A stretch of 64,000 bases of DNA. It comes from an uncultured Aquabacterium sp. (lineage in GTDB: Bacteria; Pseudomonadota; Gammaproteobacteria; Burkholderiales; Burkholderiaceae_C). This document shows, piece after piece, positions 39,738-48,681 of this stretch. Within the stretch, counting starts at the first letter, position 1. Every line of letters starts with the position of its first letter. The position numbers were made by a program, and so were the translations under genes. Under the pieces are notes generated by a model. The model did not search any database, was not told the DNA's origin, and saw nothing but the letters and a program-made list of their open reading frames with translations. The stretch spans positions 124,001-188,000 of the forward strand of contig NZ_CAJYGK010000016.1 of the NCBI RefSeq assembly GCF_913773725.1, given 5' to 3'.

Positions 39738-40226
39738 TCAGGCCGACTTGCGGCGGCGGGCCATCAGGCCGACCACGCCCAGACCCGCCAGCGTCATGGC
39801 GACGGAGCTGGCTTCCGGGACGGGGGGGATGTCCGGACCGACGTAGAACGTCAGGAACTGGGCCTGGGCCACCGAAGGCACAGACACCGACAGGGTGTAC
39901 GCGCCAGAGCCCAGAGAGTACACATAAGCGCCAGAAGCCGCTGGCGTGGCCGCGATGACCGTGCTGGAAGCGTCGGTGAGGGTGTGGGTTGCTGCGAACG
40001 ACAGGAACGTCACCGTCGAGGCATCCTCGGCAGCAATCGTGAACGTGTAGTCGTAATCACCCACCCCGATGAAGCTGGCCGGGGACGAGGAGGCGCCCGA
40101 GCCGGTCAGGTAAAAGGTCCCGAGGCCCAGTGTGCCCAGATTGACCGTCACAGCGGCCGACGCCGTGCCAGCCATCACGAAGGCTGCCGTGGCGGCCGCG
40201 TGCTTGATAAAAGATTTCACACTCAT
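39738..40226 (-). CDS. PEP-CTERM-type secreted protein
   Basis: Signal peptide MSVKSFIKHAAATAAFVMAGTASA; C-terminus PPVPEASSVAMTLAGLGVVGLMARRRKSA. Confidence 0.85.
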   Translation of the reverse strand: MSVKSFIKHAAATAAFVMAGTASAAVTVNLGTLGLGTFYLTGSGASSSPASFIGVGDYDYTFTIAAEDASTVTFLSFAATHTLTDASSTVIAATPAASGAYVYSLGSGAYTLSVSVPSVAQAQFLTFYVGPDIPPVPEASSVAMTLAGLGVVGLMARRRKSA

Positions 40227-40426
40227 CTTGAACTCCAGCAAAAGGTTGTTGCATTGAGACGAGCACCACCCTTGATTTAATTCGTTACTGCCTGTCAGGG
40301 CGCTCGCTGAGTGTGAATCTACGCCGCCCACTTCCCGGCACAACCCCCTAAGGGCTGAGACCCCCCTGTTCTGGTGGGTCAACCGGGGAACCTGGGCGTC
40401 TGAACCCCAGCGTGCAGGCATGAAAA

Positions 40427-40446
40427 AAGGGGGCTGACGCCCCCTT
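40427..40446 (-). terminator. Rho-independent terminator downstream of pckG
   Basis: Minus strand AAGGGGGC-GTCA-GCCCCCTT followed by TTTT. Confidence 0.8.
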
Positions 40447-40484
40447 GGTTTGTTCAGTCATCCGACTCAGTCGGATACCGCGTC

Positions 40485-42350
40485 TCACGCGGCCAGACGC
40501 TGCTCGAGCTTGGCCTTGGTGGCCGGCATGGCGGCGGGCAGGTTGTACGACAGCTGGGTGAACAGCTCGTCGTGCAGCTTCAACTCCTGCTGCCAGGCGG
40601 CCTTGTCGATGCCGATCACCGACTGGAACTGCTCCTTGGTGAAGTTCAGGCCGTTCCAGTTGATGTCTTCGTAGGTGGGGCTCACGCCGAAGGCGTTTTC
40701 CACGCCGCCGGCCTTGCCTTGCAGGCGACCCAGCATCCACTCCAGCACGCGCATGTTCTCGCTGTAGCCCGGCCAGACGAACTTGCCGTCGGCGCCCTTG
40801 CGGAACCAGTTCACGCAGAAGATCTTGGGCAGCGCGTGGCCGGCCCCCTGCAGCTTGGCGCCCAGGTCCAGCCAGTGCTGGAAGTAGTCGCTCATGTTGT
40901 AGCCCATGAAGGGCAGCATGGCGAACGGGTCGCGGCGCACCACGCCTTGCTGGCCGAAGGCCGCGGCGGTGGTTTCCGAACCCATGGTGGCGGCCATGTA
41001 GACGCCTTCGGTCCAGTCACGGGCCTCGGTCACCAGCGGCACGGTGGTCGAGCGGCGGCCGCCAAAGATGAAGGCGTCGATCGGCACACCGGCGGGGTTG
41101 TCCCATTCCGGGTCCAGCACCGGGTTGTTGGTGGCAGCCACGGTGAAGCGGGCGTTCGGGTGCGCAGCCTTGGTGCCCTTTTCCTTGGCGATGGCCGGGG
41201 TCCAGTCGTTGCCCTGCCAGTCGATCAGGTGAGCCGGGGCCTCGTCGGTCATCGACTCCCACCACACGTCGCCGTCGTCGGTCAGGGCCACGTTCGTGAA
41301 GATCACGTCGCGGTCCAGCGACTTCATACAGTTGAAGTTGGTCAGCGTGTTGGTGCCCGGGGCCACGCCGAAGTAGCCGGCTTCCGGGTTGATGGCGTAG
41401 AGCTTGCCGTCGGCACCCGGCTTGATCCAGGCGATGTCGTCACCGATGGTGGTGACCTTCCAGCCGTTGTAGCCCTCGGGCGGAATCAGCATCGAGAAGT
41501 TGGTCTTGCCGCAGGCAGACGGGAAGGCGGCGGCGACGTGGAACTTCTGGCCTTCAGGGTTGGTCACGCCCAGCAGCAGCATGTGCTCGGCCAGCCAGCC
41601 CTGGTCGCGGCCCATGGTCGAGGCGATGCGCAGCGCGAAGCACTTCTTGCCCAGCAGCGCGTTGCCGCCGTAGCCCGAGCCGTACGACCAGATCTCGCGC
41701 GTGGCAGGGTAGTGGACGATGTACTTGGTGTCGGGGTTGCACGGCCAGGCCACATCCTTCTGGCCTTCTTCCAGCGGTGCGCCCACGGTGTGCACGCACG
41801 GCACGAATTCGCCGTCGGTGCCCAGCACGTCGATCACGCCCTTGCCCATGCGGGTCATGAGCTTCATGTTGACGGCCACGTAGGCGCTGTCGGACAGCTC
41901 GACGCCGATGTGGGCGATGTTCGAACCCAGCGGGCCCATCGAGAAGGGCACGACATACATCGTGCGGCCCTTCATGGCGCCCTTGAACAGGGCGTTTTCG
42001 CCGGTCTGCAGCTTGGCGCGCATCTCGGCCGGGTCGCACCAGTTGTTGGTCGGGCCGGCGTCTTCCTTGCGGTCGGAGCAGATGAAGGTGCGGTCTTCCA
42101 CGCGGGCCACGTCGGACGGGTGGGTCCAGGCCAGGTAGGAGTTGGGGCGCAGCTCGGGGTTCAGCTTCTTGAACGAACCGGCTTCGACCAGCTTGGCGCA
42201 CAGGCGGTCGTATTCTTCGGTGCTGCCATCGCACCAGTAGATGTCCTTGGGCTGCAGCAGCGCAGCCATGTCGGCCACCCAGGCGACCAGTTTGGCGTTT
42301 TTGACGTACGCAGGTGCATTCACCTGCACGGCTTGTGCGGATGTGGACAT
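40485..42350 (-). CDS. pckG: Phosphoenolpyruvate carboxykinase (GTP)
   Basis: 621 aa; [17 protein letters not shown]-loop, [23 protein letters not shown]. Confidence 0.95.
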   Translation of the reverse strand: MSTSAQAVQVNAPAYVKNAKLVAWVADMAALLQPKDIYWCDGSTEEYDRLCAKLVEAGSFKKLNPELRPNSYLAWTHPSDVARVEDRTFICSDRKEDAGPTNNWCDPAEMRAKLQTGENALFKGAMKGRTMYVVPFSMGPLGSNIAHIGVELSDSAYVAVNMKLMTRMGKGVIDVLGTDGEFVPCVHTVGAPLEEGQKDVAWPCNPDTKYIVHYPATREIWSYGSGYGGNALLGKKCFALRIASTMGRDQGWLAEHMLLLGVTNPEGQKFHVAAAFPSACGKTNFSMLIPPEGYNGWKVTTIGDDIAWIKPGADGKLYAINPEAGYFGVAPGTNTLTNFNCMKSLDRDVIFTNVALTDDGDVWWESMTDEAPAHLIDWQGNDWTPAIAKEKGTKAAHPNARFTVAATNNPVLDPEWDNPAGVPIDAFIFGGRRSTTVPLVTEARDWTEGVYMAATMGSETTAAAFGQQGVVRRDPFAMLPFMGYNMSDYFQHWLDLGAKLQGAGHALPKIFCVNWFRKGADGKFVWPGYSENMRVLEWMLGRLQGKAGGVENAFGVSPTYEDINWNGLNFTKEQFQSVIGIDKAAWQQELKLHDELFTQLSYNLPAAMPATKAKLEQRLAA

Positions 42351-42719
42351 GAAGAAGCTCCGAAGTAAAAGACAGGGTCTCGACAACGCAAGCGGGCTCA
42401 GGCCAGGCCTGGCGGAATTGCGCTCTCGACACCCTGCTGGATCTGTGGCGTCCAGCAAGCAGCCGGCGGGTGGCCGGCACCCGGGGCGCGGCACGTAGGC
42501 ACTCCGGGGGGGTTCATGTCCTTCATCCGGGCAGGGTCGCCGCCAGGAGTCCAGCAAATCCGTCTCGCCGGTAGGGCTCGACAGGGCGCTCAGTGTAGTC
42601 CACTTGGCTCCATCTTGCTCCCCCCCTGGCGCGTGGGGTCATCCCCTACAGAACGAGAACGACGTCACAGCGACGACAGTCTTTTGTATGCTGACAAGCT
42701 CCATGAACATGACGCCCCG

Positions 42720-43535
42720 ATGTTTCCCCTCGATCGCCGAGCCGTTTTAAGGCGCCTTCCCACCCTCTTCTCTCCCTGCCTGGTGCCGGCGTTGGGGCAG
42801 GCCCGTCCAGCCGACAAGGCGCAGGACCAAGCGATGCAAATCGGGGTCGATCCGGCTCTGGCAGCAAGCGGCGTGCCTTCGCGCTGGTCTCAGGCACTGG
42901 CGCGCGACCTGGGCTGGACACCGAAGTGGCACGCCGAGCCCGCCGCGCGTCTGCTGGAACGGCTGGGTCAGGGCCAGCTGGATGCCGGGGTGTTTCTGTC
43001 CCATCCGATGGCAGACGTTCTCGTGCAGCAAGGGTTGGTTCACAACCGGACGCCGCTGGCCCGCACTGCGGTGTACCTGGTCGGCCCCCAGGCTGATCTG
43101 GCAGGCCTTCGACAGCAGGACGACCTGGCCGGGGCTCTCGCACAAGTTGTGCTGGCCCATCAGGCCGGCGCCGCGCGGTGGGCACCACCCGCTGCAGGCT
43201 CTTCGCTCGAGGCGCTCTCCAGCCGGTTGCTGCAGGGGCACGTCGTGTCGCAGTTGAGGGCCTCGGCCCCTCCCTCACGCCCGCGCAGCGACGACATCGA
43301 CCGTCACCCGGCCTACCGGCTGACGACCCGGGCGGAATGGGAGGCCGGAGGCGGCGCGCAGGCCGGCACACGGGTGTGGGTGGCCGGCGACGAAGAAGCG
43401 GCGTTGCTCGCTGAATTCGCGCTGCCGATGCGCCGCCGCCATCCTGCCGCCCGCTTGCTGTCCCAATGGCTGCAGGGTCGGATGGCAGAAGGCGCCTGGC
43501 GCCAAGGGCGCCCCGGCTGGGTGCCGGTGCGGTGA
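42720..43535 (+). CDS. Tungstate/molybdate-type ABC transporter substrate-binding-like protein (divergent)
   Basis: LLERLGQGQLDAGVFLSHPMADVLVQQGLVHNRTPLARTAVYLVGPQADLAGL resembles TupA-type binding proteins; first gene of an SBP-permease-ATPase operon. Confidence 0.6.
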   Translation: MFPLDRRAVLRRLPTLFSPCLVPALGQARPADKAQDQAMQIGVDPALAASGVPSRWSQALARDLGWTPKWHAEPAARLLERLGQGQLDAGVFLSHPMADVLVQQGLVHNRTPLARTAVYLVGPQADLAGLRQQDDLAGALAQVVLAHQAGAARWAPPAAGSSLEALSSRLLQGHVVSQLRASAPPSRPRSDDIDRHPAYRLTTRAEWEAGGGAQAGTRVWVAGDEEAALLAEFALPMRRRHPAARLLSQWLQGRMAEGAWRQGRPGWVPVR

Positions 43536-43569
43536 TGCAGCCTCGTCACCCACCCGGACGCCCGCGCCC

Positions 43570-44292
43570 ATGACGCCGACCGAACTGGCCGCGCTGCGGA
43601 CCAGCGCCCTGATTGCCTGCCTTGCCGTGACGTTGTGCACGCCCCTTGCCGTGGCCCTGGCGAACTGGACGAACCGGGTGCAAGGGCGGAGCGGCGTGTG
43701 GCTCAGCACGGTCCTGCTTGCGCCCATGGTGCTGTCACCCGCCATCGTGGGCCTGGGCCTCGCTGGCCTGCTCTCGCATCGCGCGCCCGTCGGCGCCTGG
43801 GCGGCGTCACTGCCCGGTGGTACCGCCGAATGGATGCCGACAGGGCTGACCCTGGCTGCCTGTGTCCTGACCCTGCCGCTGATGGTGCGCGCGCTGCGCC
43901 CGGCTTTCGCCGTACAGGATCCGATGCGGGTGCCGGTGGCACGCACGCTGGGCGCCAGTGCATGGCAAGCCTGGTGGACCGTGACCCTGCCAGCGGCCTG
44001 GCCGGCGGTGGTGTCTGCCATGGCCCTGGGGTGGGCAGCGGCCTGGGGGGAAACGGGGGCAGCCATCGTGCTCGTCACCCGGCTCCCTCAGGGCGCCGGA
44101 GACCTGCCCCTCTCGGTGCCCCTGGCATTGGCCAGCGAAATGGGACCAGCCGACAGCCCGCTGGGCAACCGCCTGGCATGGGTGGCGCTGGCCGTGTCCG
44201 TGCTGGCCACCCTGGTCAGCGAATGGAGCCGCGCGCGCTGGCAGCGGCTCGGCCGTGAGGCCTCAGCGGCCTGGAACGCCCACCATGGGTGA
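43570..44292 (+). CDS. ABC transporter permease (ModB-like)
   Basis: Multi-TM; EAA-loop region ARTLGASAWQAWWTVTLPAAWPAVVSAMALGWAAAWGETGA. Confidence 0.8.
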   Translation: MTPTELAALRTSALIACLAVTLCTPLAVALANWTNRVQGRSGVWLSTVLLAPMVLSPAIVGLGLAGLLSHRAPVGAWAASLPGGTAEWMPTGLTLAACVLTLPLMVRALRPAFAVQDPMRVPVARTLGASAWQAWWTVTLPAAWPAVVSAMALGWAAAWGETGAAIVLVTRLPQGAGDLPLSVPLALASEMGPADSPLGNRLAWVALAVSVLATLVSEWSRARWQRLGREASAAWNAHHG

Positions 44293-45439
44293 GCGCGGCC
44301 AGCCCTTGCCACGGGCCCTGGGCGTGGCCCTGCGCCTGCAGCGACCGGGGCTCGACATCCAGGCCCAGTTCCGCGTGCCCCCCGGGCGCGTGTGTGCACT
44401 TGTGGGCCGCCCCGGGGCCGGCAAGACCGCCCTGCTGATGGCAACGGCCGGGCTGCTGCCCGCCATCGGGGGGCGTGTGACGCTCGGCGCCGACCCGCTG
44501 TACGACGCGGCCACCGGCCTGAATCTGCCGCCCCATGTGCGCCGCCTGGGCTGGGTCGATGGGCAAGCGCATCTGTTCCCCCACCTGACCGTGCAGGGCA
44601 ACCTGATGTACGGCCACCGCGTGGGCGGGGGCGACCGGGGGCCGCGCCTGGAGGAGATCGCCCGCTGGCTGGCCATCGAACCCCTGTTGCAACACCGTGC
44701 CACCCAGCTGTCTGCGGCCGACGCCTTCCGGGTGGCGCTGGGCCGCGCCCTGCTGGCCCATCCCCATGCCCTGCTGCTGGACGACCCGCTGGCCCGTGTG
44801 CCGACCGAGGCGCGCCCGCCGCTGCTGGCCTTGCTGGCCCAGCTGCCCGCTCGCCAGCCCTTGCCCCTGGTGCTGGTGAGCCCGCGCATGGACGAGGTCA
44901 TCCAGCTCGCCGACGAGATCGTCGTGCTGCACGAAGGGCGCATGGCCAGCGCGGGGCCTGCCCCCCACATCCTGTCCGATGTCTCGCTGTCGTCCTTTCT
45001 GGAGGGCGAGCACGCCGGCACCGTGCTGGATGGGGTGGTGAAACGGCACGATGTCAGCTGGCTGCTCAGCGAGGTCGATGTCGGCGGCCAGCGCCTGACG
45101 GTGCCCGCCATGCTGCACCCCGTTGGCAGCCGGGTCCGGGTCAAGCTGCGGGCACGTGACGTCGCCTTGCATCGCCACCCCCCGAGCGACACCAGCGTGA
45201 GCAACCACCTGCGCGGGCGGGTCGCTCAGATCATGCTGGCCGGCGAGCACGGGATTTATGGTGCGGTGGTCGTCGAGCTCGACCGCGCGGCAGACCCGAG
45301 CGAGCCGACGCAGGCACCGCCCGCCACGCTGTGGGCCTTGCTGACCCGCAAATCCATCCAGCAGATGGGCTGGGCACCCGGGCAGCCGTGCGTGGTCGGC
45401 CTCAAGGCGATGGCGATCAACGTGTTCCCCTGGCGCTGA
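44285..45439 (+). CDS. ModC-like ABC ATPase with degenerate catalytic motifs and a C-terminal TOBE/MOP-like domain
   Basis: Walker A GRPGAGKTA intact; signature LSAAD, Walker B LLLDDP, D-loop ARVP, H-loop VSPRMDEV; C-terminal RVKLRARDVALHRH...LRGRVAQI. Confidence 0.8.
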   Translation: MGERGQPLPRALGVALRLQRPGLDIQAQFRVPPGRVCALVGRPGAGKTALLMATAGLLPAIGGRVTLGADPLYDAATGLNLPPHVRRLGWVDGQAHLFPHLTVQGNLMYGHRVGGGDRGPRLEEIARWLAIEPLLQHRATQLSAADAFRVALGRALLAHPHALLLDDPLARVPTEARPPLLALLAQLPARQPLPLVLVSPRMDEVIQLADEIVVLHEGRMASAGPAPHILSDVSLSSFLEGEHAGTVLDGVVKRHDVSWLLSEVDVGGQRLTVPAMLHPVGSRVRVKLRARDVALHRHPPSDTSVSNHLRGRVAQIMLAGEHGIYGAVVVELDRAADPSEPTQAPPATLWALLTRKSIQQMGWAPGQPCVVGLKAMAINVFPWR

Positions 45440-45517
45440 GCGGTGCATGGCAGGCGGCGCGCCGACGTCACGGGCGCGGCGGTTATGCTCGGCGCTCCGT
45501 TCGTGCAGGAGTTGCCC

Positions 45518-46120
45518 ATGTCCCTCGTTCGCCGCGTGCTGTCCGTCAACGTCGCCCAGACGCAGCCCATGATGATCGAGGGGCGGCGCATCCTCACCGG
45601 CATCGGCAAGCGCCCGGTCGGTTCGCCCGACATGCCCACGCGGGTGGCCGTGAAGGCGCTGGGCCTGGAGGGGGACGAGCAGGCCGACCTGACGGTGCAT
45701 GGCGGCGTCAGCAAGGCGGTGTACGCCTATCCGCACGAGCACTACGCCTTCTGGGAAACGGTGCGGGCGCAGGCCGGCGTGCAGGAGTGGGGTGCGCCCC
45801 TGCCCATCGGCCTGCCCGGCGAGAACCTCACGATCACCGGACTGCTGGAATCGGACGCCTACATCGGCGACCTGCTGAAGTTCCCGGACTGCACGCTGGC
45901 GATCAGCGAGCCCCGGCGGCCTTGCTACAAGTTCGCCGCGGTGATGGGCTTTCCGCAGGCGCTGAAGATGATGGCGCAGTCGGGCTGGTGCGGCTTCTAC
46001 CTGTCGGTGCGGGTGCCCGGCACGATCGCGGCCGGCGAGCCCTTCGAGCTGATCCGCGGGCCGCAGGAGGTGAGCATTGCCGACCTGTTCCGCGCGAAGA
46101 TGCGCAAGGAAGCGGCCTGA
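45518..46120 (+). CDS. MOSC-domain protein (YiiM-like)
   Basis: GLEGDEQADLTVHGGVSKAVYAYPHEHYAFW and LPGENLTITGLLESDAYIGD. Confidence 0.88.
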   Translation: MSLVRRVLSVNVAQTQPMMIEGRRILTGIGKRPVGSPDMPTRVAVKALGLEGDEQADLTVHGGVSKAVYAYPHEHYAFWETVRAQAGVQEWGAPLPIGLPGENLTITGLLESDAYIGDLLKFPDCTLAISEPRRPCYKFAAVMGFPQALKMMAQSGWCGFYLSVRVPGTIAAGEPFELIRGPQEVSIADLFRAKMRKEAA

Positions 46121-46145
46121 GCCACTCTCGGCGGGGCTGAGGCCG

Positions 46146-46466
46146 TCAGTCGTCGTGGTCCCAGCGGGCCAGCGCGCGGCGTACTTCGTCCAGCCACTGC
46201 CGCTGTTCGGCCGATGAGGCCAGGGGGCGCCGTACCCAGTCCGGCCGCTGGGCCGGGCGCTTGACCAGCGCCACCGACAGGGTAGGCGCACCTTCGGTGC
46301 GGGCCAACTCGATCGCCGGCAGCCCCTGCCACGTGAAGCGCACCGGGGTGCTGCCCGGCTGCTCGACCAGCGGGCGGCACTCGCGCAGCGCGCGCCGCAG
46401 CGTCACCAATGCTTCGTCGGGCTTGTAGGCGGGCATGGCAAAGAAATCACCGAGGTCATCCGGCAT
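46146..46466 (-). CDS. Hypothetical protein (106 aa), start overlapping the end of the nucleotidase gene
   Basis: ORF MPDDLGDFFAMPAYKPDEALVTLRRALRECRPL; 11-nt overlap suggests translational coupling. Confidence 0.6.
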   Translation of the reverse strand: MPDDLGDFFAMPAYKPDEALVTLRRALRECRPLVEQPGSTPVRFTWQGLPAIELARTEGAPTLSVALVKRPAQRPDWVRRPLASSAEQRQWLDEVRRALARWDHDD

Positions 46467-47406
46467 GGTGGGCCTCCAGGTTGCGCACGCCGGCCGCCAC
46501 GTGTCCGGCGGGCACATGGGGTGCGGCATTGTCGACATGACCGGTCTGGTCGTCGAAGAAGAAATCGGGCTCGAACTCGCGCAGGAAGGCGCCCTTGGGC
46601 AGCCCGCCCAGGAACATGGCCTCGTCCACGTCGATGCCCCAGTTCATCAGGGTGCGCAGCGCACGCTCGTGCGCCGGGGCACCCCGCGCGGTGACCAGTG
46701 CCGTGCGCACGCGCATGGGCGCCAGTTGCGCCGCCTGACCGGTGGCCGCTTCATGGTCGGCCGGGGCCTGCTGCAAGGCATGCAGCGCCAACAGCAGCGG
46801 TTTGAAAGGGCCGTCCGGCAGGGGCAAGGCGGCGCGTTCCACCTCATGGCGCTGGAAGGCGTCGAGCCCGTCCTGCGCATAGACCAACTCCGCCTCGTCG
46901 GAAAACAGCACGGCGTCGCCGTCGAAGGCGATGCGGACTTCGTTCGGGTGGGCCTCGCCCGCGCGGGCGGCGTGCGGCAGCACCCGCGCGGCCGGCACGC
47001 CCGCGCCCAGGGCCTGACGCACATCGGCCTCGTTGGCCGACAGGAACAGGTTGGCGTGCAGGGGACGCAGATAGCGCCAGGGGGCCTCACCGCGGGTGAA
47101 CACGCCACGCTCGATCGGCAGACCGTAATGGCGGGCCGATCGGAACACGCGCATGCCCGAGACCGGGTCGTTGCGCGAGAGGATCACGACCTCGACCCGC
47201 GGCCGGCCGGGTGCATTGAAGGCCAGCAGCTTGCGCACGAGCGAGAACGCCACGCCCGGCCGCGCAGGCTCGTCGAGCCGTTGCTGCTGGAGGCGCATGT
47301 AGGCGCGGTCGTCACTGCCTTCAAAGAGGCGGTTCTCCTCTTCGAAATCGAACAGCGCACGCGATGAGATGGCGACGACCAGCTGGCCGTCCAGAGAGGC
47401 AGGCAT
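46456..47406 (-). CDS. 5'-nucleotidase (cytosolic 5'-nucleotidase-I-like)
   Basis: VVAISSRALFDFEEENRLFEG...YMRLQQQRLDEPARPGVAFSLVRKLLAFN; VEVVILSRNDPVSGMRVFRS; IAFDGDAVLFSDEAE. Confidence 0.85.
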   Translation of the reverse strand: MPASLDGQLVVAISSRALFDFEEENRLFEGSDDRAYMRLQQQRLDEPARPGVAFSLVRKLLAFNAPGRPRVEVVILSRNDPVSGMRVFRSARHYGLPIERGVFTRGEAPWRYLRPLHANLFLSANEADVRQALGAGVPAARVLPHAARAGEAHPNEVRIAFDGDAVLFSDEAELVYAQDGLDAFQRHEVERAALPLPDGPFKPLLLALHALQQAPADHEAATGQAAQLAPMRVRTALVTARGAPAHERALRTLMNWGIDVDEAMFLGGLPKGAFLREFEPDFFFDDQTGHVDNAAPHVPAGHVAAGVRNLEAHHAG

Positions 47407-47463
47407 GACCCCATGATAGCCCCCTGGTCGCTCAACAGACGAGCCAGGGGCGACGCAAACGCC

Positions 47464-48474
47464 TCAGTGCATGAAGCCGATCGGACTGCGCTTGCCGCCC
47501 TGCTCCGGCAGGTCGCGCGGCTCGATGGCATCGCGCCCGTCGAGCTTGGCGTTGCCGAAGGCGGTCATCAGCGCGCGCCGCATCTCACGCGGCGCCAGCC
47601 GGCCCAGGGCCTCCAGCACGACCTCGCCGGGCTCGGAGGCGAAGCGCGAACCCCAATCGTGGTGGTCGCGGATGCTGCGGTACAGGCGCGCAGCGATCTT
47701 GCGGGCCGCGTCCTCGTCCGGCATGGCCACCTCGAACACGTTCATCCGGTTGAGGATGGGGTCCGGGATCTGGCGCGCGTCGTTGGCGGTGGCCACCCAG
47801 ATCACCTGGCTGGCATCGACCGGCACCTCGGCGAACTCGTCGGTGAAGCTGCCGGCGGTGTCGTGCTCCAGCAGGCTGTAGAGCGAGCCCAGCGGGTCGT
47901 AGGCGTGCTCGCCACCGGCCTTGTCGATCTCGTCGACCACCATGACGGGGTTGGCGTACTGCCCATCGACCAGGGTTTCGAAAACCTTGCCCGGGCGCGC
48001 GCCCTTCCACTGGCTCGACGCCCCGGACAGCACCCAGCCAGCCGTCATCGAGCTCATGGAGACAAAGCCAAGGCCGGTGCCCAGCAGCTGGGCCACCTCG
48101 CGGGCGAAATGGGTCTTGCCCACGCCGGGCGGCCCGAGCAGCAGCATGGGCGTGATCTCGAGGGCGTCCCGGCTGTCGCTGCACAGCGCCAGCTGGCGCC
48201 GCAGGTCGTCGAGCACCTCGTGGAAGTTGGGCAGCTCGTCATACAGGTGGGACATCGCCGGCAGCCCGGAGGGCTTGACCTGGAAGCGTTCGGCGCCTTT
48301 TTCCAGCATGCGCTCGTAGGTGGCGCGCAGGCTTTCGTGGTCGCGCGGGGGCAATTTGCCCAGCCTGCGCTCCACCTCGTCGAGCCGGTAGACCGGCCGC
48401 ATGTGGGCGATCGGGATGCGCCCCCGGGGGGATGCCTCGTTCGCGATGGGAACCAGTTCGGTGCAATGGCTCAT
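47464..48474 (-). CDS. AAA+ ATPase resembling the Lon ATPase module, without a protease domain
   Basis: LLGPPGVGKTHFAREVAQLLG, VMVVDEIDKAGG, WVATANDARQIPDPILNRM; ends after the AAA+ lid (337 codons). Confidence 0.83.
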   Translation of the reverse strand: MSHCTELVPIANEASPRGRIPIAHMRPVYRLDEVERRLGKLPPRDHESLRATYERMLEKGAERFQVKPSGLPAMSHLYDELPNFHEVLDDLRRQLALCSDSRDALEITPMLLLGPPGVGKTHFAREVAQLLGTGLGFVSMSSMTAGWVLSGASSQWKGARPGKVFETLVDGQYANPVMVVDEIDKAGGEHAYDPLGSLYSLLEHDTAGSFTDEFAEVPVDASQVIWVATANDARQIPDPILNRMNVFEVAMPDEDAARKIAARLYRSIRDHHDWGSRFASEPGEVVLEALGRLAPREMRRALMTAFGNAKLDGRDAIEPRDLPEQGGKRSPIGFMH

Positions 48475-48681
48475 GCCAGTCCTCCAGACAACCAGGTGCT
48501 CACGTCGACATTGAAGCAAGCGCTGCGCCATGCTGTCATGTCGACTTGGGGGCCTGATTCCCGTCATATCACCAGACTGACGGCCGATCCACCGGGTTGG
48601 CCCGAAGCTGCCGCGCTGCTGTACGCACAATGGAGGGTGGGCCGTGCGCAACCGCACAGCCCGTCAGGGAGCAACAACACA

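Noticed and set aside
47413-48681. Long N-terminal extension of the hybrid kinase ORF (47413 start)
   Set aside because: Overlaps the AAA+ gene antisense; a GTG at 48682 with a nearby purine-rich SD and the first TM segment gives a sensible start.
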